A stretch of DNA of 64,000 bases. Source: Aquimarina sp. MAR_2010_214. GTDB lineage: Bacteria > Bacteroidota > Bacteroidia > Flavobacteriales > Flavobacteriaceae. Positions 62,091 to 64,000 of the stretch are shown piece by piece. A program made the position numbers and the translations under genes. Location of the stretch: positions 310,001 through 374,000 of the forward strand of contig NZ_PJMS01000001.1 of the NCBI RefSeq assembly GCF_002846555.1. The letters are read 5' to 3'. Position 1 is the first letter of the stretch. The number at the start of each line of letters is the position of its first letter. Under the pieces are notes generated by a model. The model made no database searches, was not told where the DNA came from, and was given only the letters and a program-made list of their open reading frames with translations.

Positions 62091-63230
62091 ATGAAGTTAG
62101 AGAAATCGGATATCTTAAAAGCATTAGAAACTATCACTGTAGCTGGCGAAGGCAAGAACATGGTAGAAAGTGGTGCTGTGAAAAATGTAATTACTTTTGG
62201 TGATGAAGTCATTGTAGATTTGGTGTTGACCACCCCGGCATTGCATATTCGTAAACGTGCCGAAGTAGATGTAATGAAAGTTATTCATGAGAAAGTATAT
62301 GAGAAGGCAAAAATAAAAGTTAATATTAAAGTTGAAGCTCCTGCAGCTCAACCTCAAAACAACGAGATTAAAGGAAAATCCATCCCAGGAATTACTAATA
62401 TTATTGCGGTAGCTTCTGGTAAAGGAGGTGTAGGTAAATCTACCGTAACTTCTAATATTGCAGTAACTTTGGCTAAAATGGGATTCAAAGTTGGGGTGTT
62501 GGATGCAGACATTTATGGCCCTTCTGTTCCTATAATGTTTGATGTGGAACGTGAGCGACCTCTTTCTGTAAAAGAAGATGGGAAATCCAAAATGAAACCT
62601 ATAGAAAATTACGGAGTTAAGATCTTATCTATTGGTTTTTTCACACAACCTAATCAGGCTGTAGTCTGGAGAGGACCAATGGCAGCAAAGGCACTTAATC
62701 AAATGATTTTTGATGCAGCATGGGGAGAGCTCGATTTTATGTTAATTGATTTACCACCAGGTACAGGAGATATACACTTGTCTATTATGCAATCTCTACC
62801 GATAACCGGAGCTGTGGTAGTTAGCACCCCACAAAATGTAGCTCTTGCAGATGCCAGAAAAGGAGTAGCCATGTTTCAGCAAGACAGTATTAATGTACCT
62901 GTCTTGGGGATTATAGAAAATATGGCATATTTTACACCAGAGGAACTTCCTAATAATAAATATTATATCTTTGGTAAAGAAGGAGCTAAGTATCTTGCAG
63001 AAGATCTTGATGTTCCGTTTTTAGGAGAAATCCCATTGGTGCAAAGTATACGTGAAGCTGGAGATGCAGGAAGACCTGCGGCATTGCAAACAGCAACTCC
63101 TACAGAACAAGCCTTTGAAGAATTGACAAAGAATGTGGTTCAGGAAGTAGTAAACAGAAATGATAATCTACCTCCTACCGAAGCAATTAAAATAACAACA
63201 ATGGCAGGCTGCTCTGCTATAAAAAAATAG
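62091..63230 (+). CDS. Mrp/ApbC-type iron-sulfur cluster carrier ATPase
   Basis: 379 residues. N-terminal MIP18-like domain (~1-90), then P-loop GKGGVGKSTVTSNIAV (~110-120), the switch motif DADIYGPSVPIMF, and DLPPGTGDIHLSIMQ. No central CxxC pair is seen; only one Cys is in TMAGCSAIKK at the end. It binds and transfers Fe-S clusters in the cytosol. The nfu-like gene follows by 3 bases, as is common. Confidence 0.93.
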   Translation: MKLEKSDILKALETITVAGEGKNMVESGAVKNVITFGDEVIVDLVLTTPALHIRKRAEVDVMKVIHEKVYEKAKIKVNIKVEAPAAQPQNNEIKGKSIPGITNIIAVASGKGGVGKSTVTSNIAVTLAKMGFKVGVLDADIYGPSVPIMFDVERERPLSVKEDGKSKMKPIENYGVKILSIGFFTQPNQAVVWRGPMAAKALNQMIFDAAWGELDFMLIDLPPGTGDIHLSIMQSLPITGAVVVSTPQNVALADARKGVAMFQQDSINVPVLGIIENMAYFTPEELPNNKYYIFGKEGAKYLAEDLDVPFLGEIPLVQSIREAGDAGRPAALQTATPTEQAFEELTKNVVQEVVNRNDNLPPTEAIKITTMAGCSAIKK

Positions 63231-63233
63231 AAA

Positions 63234-63473
63234 ATGACTTCTGAAGAATTAAAAATTAATGTAGAAAAGGCGCTAGATGAAATAAGACCTTTTTTGGAAA
63301 GTGATGGAGGAAATATTTCTTTAATTTCTATTGAAGATGATAAGGTCGTTAAAGTTCAGTTAGAAGGCGCATGTGTAGGATGTAGTGTAAATCAAATGAC
63401 TCTTAAATCTGGAGTAGAAATGACGATTAAGAAATACGCACCTCAGATCGAAGAGGTGCTTAATATAGAATAA
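63234..63473 (+). CDS. NifU-like iron-sulfur scaffold protein (Nfu C-terminal domain)
   Basis: 79 residues: EKALDEIRPFLESDGGNISLISIEDDK, then the cluster site EGACVGCSVNQMTLKSGVE (C-x2-C). A single-domain Nfu works downstream of the cluster assembly machinery. It pairs with the Mrp-like gene. Confidence 0.93.
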   Translation: MTSEELKINVEKALDEIRPFLESDGGNISLISIEDDKVVKVQLEGACVGCSVNQMTLKSGVEMTIKKYAPQIEEVLNIE

Positions 63474-63492
63474 ATAGTAGTTGTTTACTATT

Positions 63493-63541
63493 AAAAAGGC
63501 CTATAAGTAAGAAGTTAAACTTCTTACTTATAGGCCTTTTT
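63493..63541. terminator. Long perfect bidirectional terminator
   Basis: A 22-pair perfect stem (63493-63514 with 63520-63541) with a 5-base loop, A run before and T run after. It overlaps the last codons of the minus-strand acyltransferase gene (stop at 63524). Confidence 0.95.
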
Positions 63542-64000
63542 AAGCCCAAAAAACGGGTGTAAAACAGGTATTCTTAAAATGATCAAATGATAGGTCATCC
63601 AACTACCTAAAAATGTACCAAAAATTAATATTGCGAACTTAGGTATAAATCCCCAATCCAGATTCATTACATAATATCCTATTGCAATCATAATCGTTTG
63701 ATGTAAAATATAAAAAGGGTACACTGCACGGTTACAATATGCTAATTTTTTACTTTTCTTATTTAAGAATTTTGCTCCGTATCCAAATAGCACCAAAATC
63801 CAAGACCACAAATTAATCACTTTAACTAATGCTTCAGAAAAATGCACATATGTGCTATCTTCTAGTTGCAACCATATCCAGATTTGTGTACTAAATGCAA
63901 TAATTCCTATGGTTAGTGCCTTAGATTTTATACGATCTATACTATTCCAGAATTCTTTTCCAGATGCAATGAGCATAAATCCATAAAAAAACAAAATAAG
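63524..64000 (-). CDS. Acyltransferase-3/OpgC-like membrane protein (5' part outside window)
   Basis: The C-terminal ~158 residues are present; the frame stays open to the window edge. Several membrane segments are visible (KALTIGIIAFSTQIWIWL, ILVLFGYGAKFLNKKSKKLAYCNRAVYPFYILHQTIMIAIGYYV, ILIFGTFLGSWMTYHLIIL, broken here for length). The NRAVYPFYILHQ motif is typical of acyltransferase family 3, which modify surface glycans. The gene ends inside the long terminator hairpin. Confidence 0.82.
   Translation of the reverse strand, partial: LILFFYGFMLIASGKEFWNSIDRIKSKALTIGIIAFSTQIWIWLQLEDSTYVHFSEALVKVINLWSWILVLFGYGAKFLNKKSKKLAYCNRAVYPFYILHQTIMIAIGYYVMNLDWGFIPKFAILIFGTFLGSWMTYHLIILRIPVLHPFFGLKKAYK

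Noticed and set aside
1..64000. CRISPR arrays, tRNA or rRNA genes, insertion sequences
   Set aside because: No regularly spaced direct repeats with unique spacers, no cloverleaf-type genes and no transposase frames were seen by reading; a tool search could still find small ones.

Overview
The window is AT-rich chromosomal DNA from a member of the Bacteroidota, most likely a marine Flavobacteriaceae. The evidence is type IX secretion tails (type A and gliding-associated type B), a PorP/SprF-like protein, a fused CcoNO cbb3 oxidase, SusC-like TonB receptors with an N-terminal carboxypeptidase-regulatory domain, and TAnnTTTG-type promoter elements. No rRNA, tRNA, CRISPR array, transposase or intact prophage gene was seen.

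Layout. (1) 1-2104: 3' part of a CcoI-like copper P-type ATPase and a PdxH-like oxidase. (2) 2261-9931: a periplasmic nitrate reductase operon (outer-membrane porin, NapD, NapA, a tetraheme NapB-like protein, a tetraheme lipoprotein, a NrfC-like iron-sulfur protein, a NrfD-like quinol dehydrogenase). (3) 10477-15011: a large repeat adhesin with a T9SS tail and its PorP/SprF-like partner. (4) 15242-15786, minus strand: four short ORFs in a regular array; three encode near-identical 28-residue basic peptides. (5) 16018-22260: ccoS, ccoNO, ccoQ-like, ccoP, ccoG, fixH and a SafE-family gene. (6) 22638-27308, minus strand: hemN, a universal stress protein, a receiver-Crp/Fnr fusion regulator and a PAS histidine kinase. 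(7) 27417-34041: TerB-like/cbpA/cbpM, a lipoprotein, trx-deoC-deoD, a second stress protein, acylphosphatase and peroxiredoxin. (8) 34228-37755, minus: YHS protein, DUF350 membrane protein, transglutaminase-like protein, LuxE-like enzyme and a minimal T9SS-tail protein. (9) 38201-41677: MATE transporter, a T9SS-secreted repeat protein and a truncated beta-helix paralogue. (10) 42038-58921: a phosphate island with two TonB-receptor/beta-helix-lipoprotein pairs, MORN protein, ChrA, OprO/P-like porin, PiT-PhoU fusion and PhoB/PhoR. (11) 58859-64000: glycosyltransferase, trmB, LysE exporter, alkyltransferase-like protein, Mrp, Nfu and a partial acyltransferase.

How the parts may work together. 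The left half looks like a low-oxygen respiration island. The kinase PAS domain carries a His and an Arg 20 residues apart, the spacing I recall for the haem ligand and distal Arg of FixL. Its partner fuses a receiver to a Crp/Fnr DNA-binding module. Six promoters in the window carry a TGAT-N4-(A/G)TCA box whose centre lies exactly 36.5 bases upstream of the last base of the -7 element (about -41.5). They precede the nap operon, the cco operon, both universal stress genes (the first with hemN downstream), the TerB-cbpA-cbpM operon and a lipoprotein gene. This is an inferred regulon that can be read directly from the DNA.

The right half looks like a phosphate-starvation island. Direct TTAACA-type repeats of 11-base period precede the OprO/P porin, the PiT transporter, a TonB receptor, a MORN-protein/ChrA divergent region and phoBR. 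The two TonB-receptor/beta-helix pairs are therefore candidates for a phosphorus-compound uptake system. The reading most likely to be new is the basic micropeptide array at 15.2-15.8 kb.
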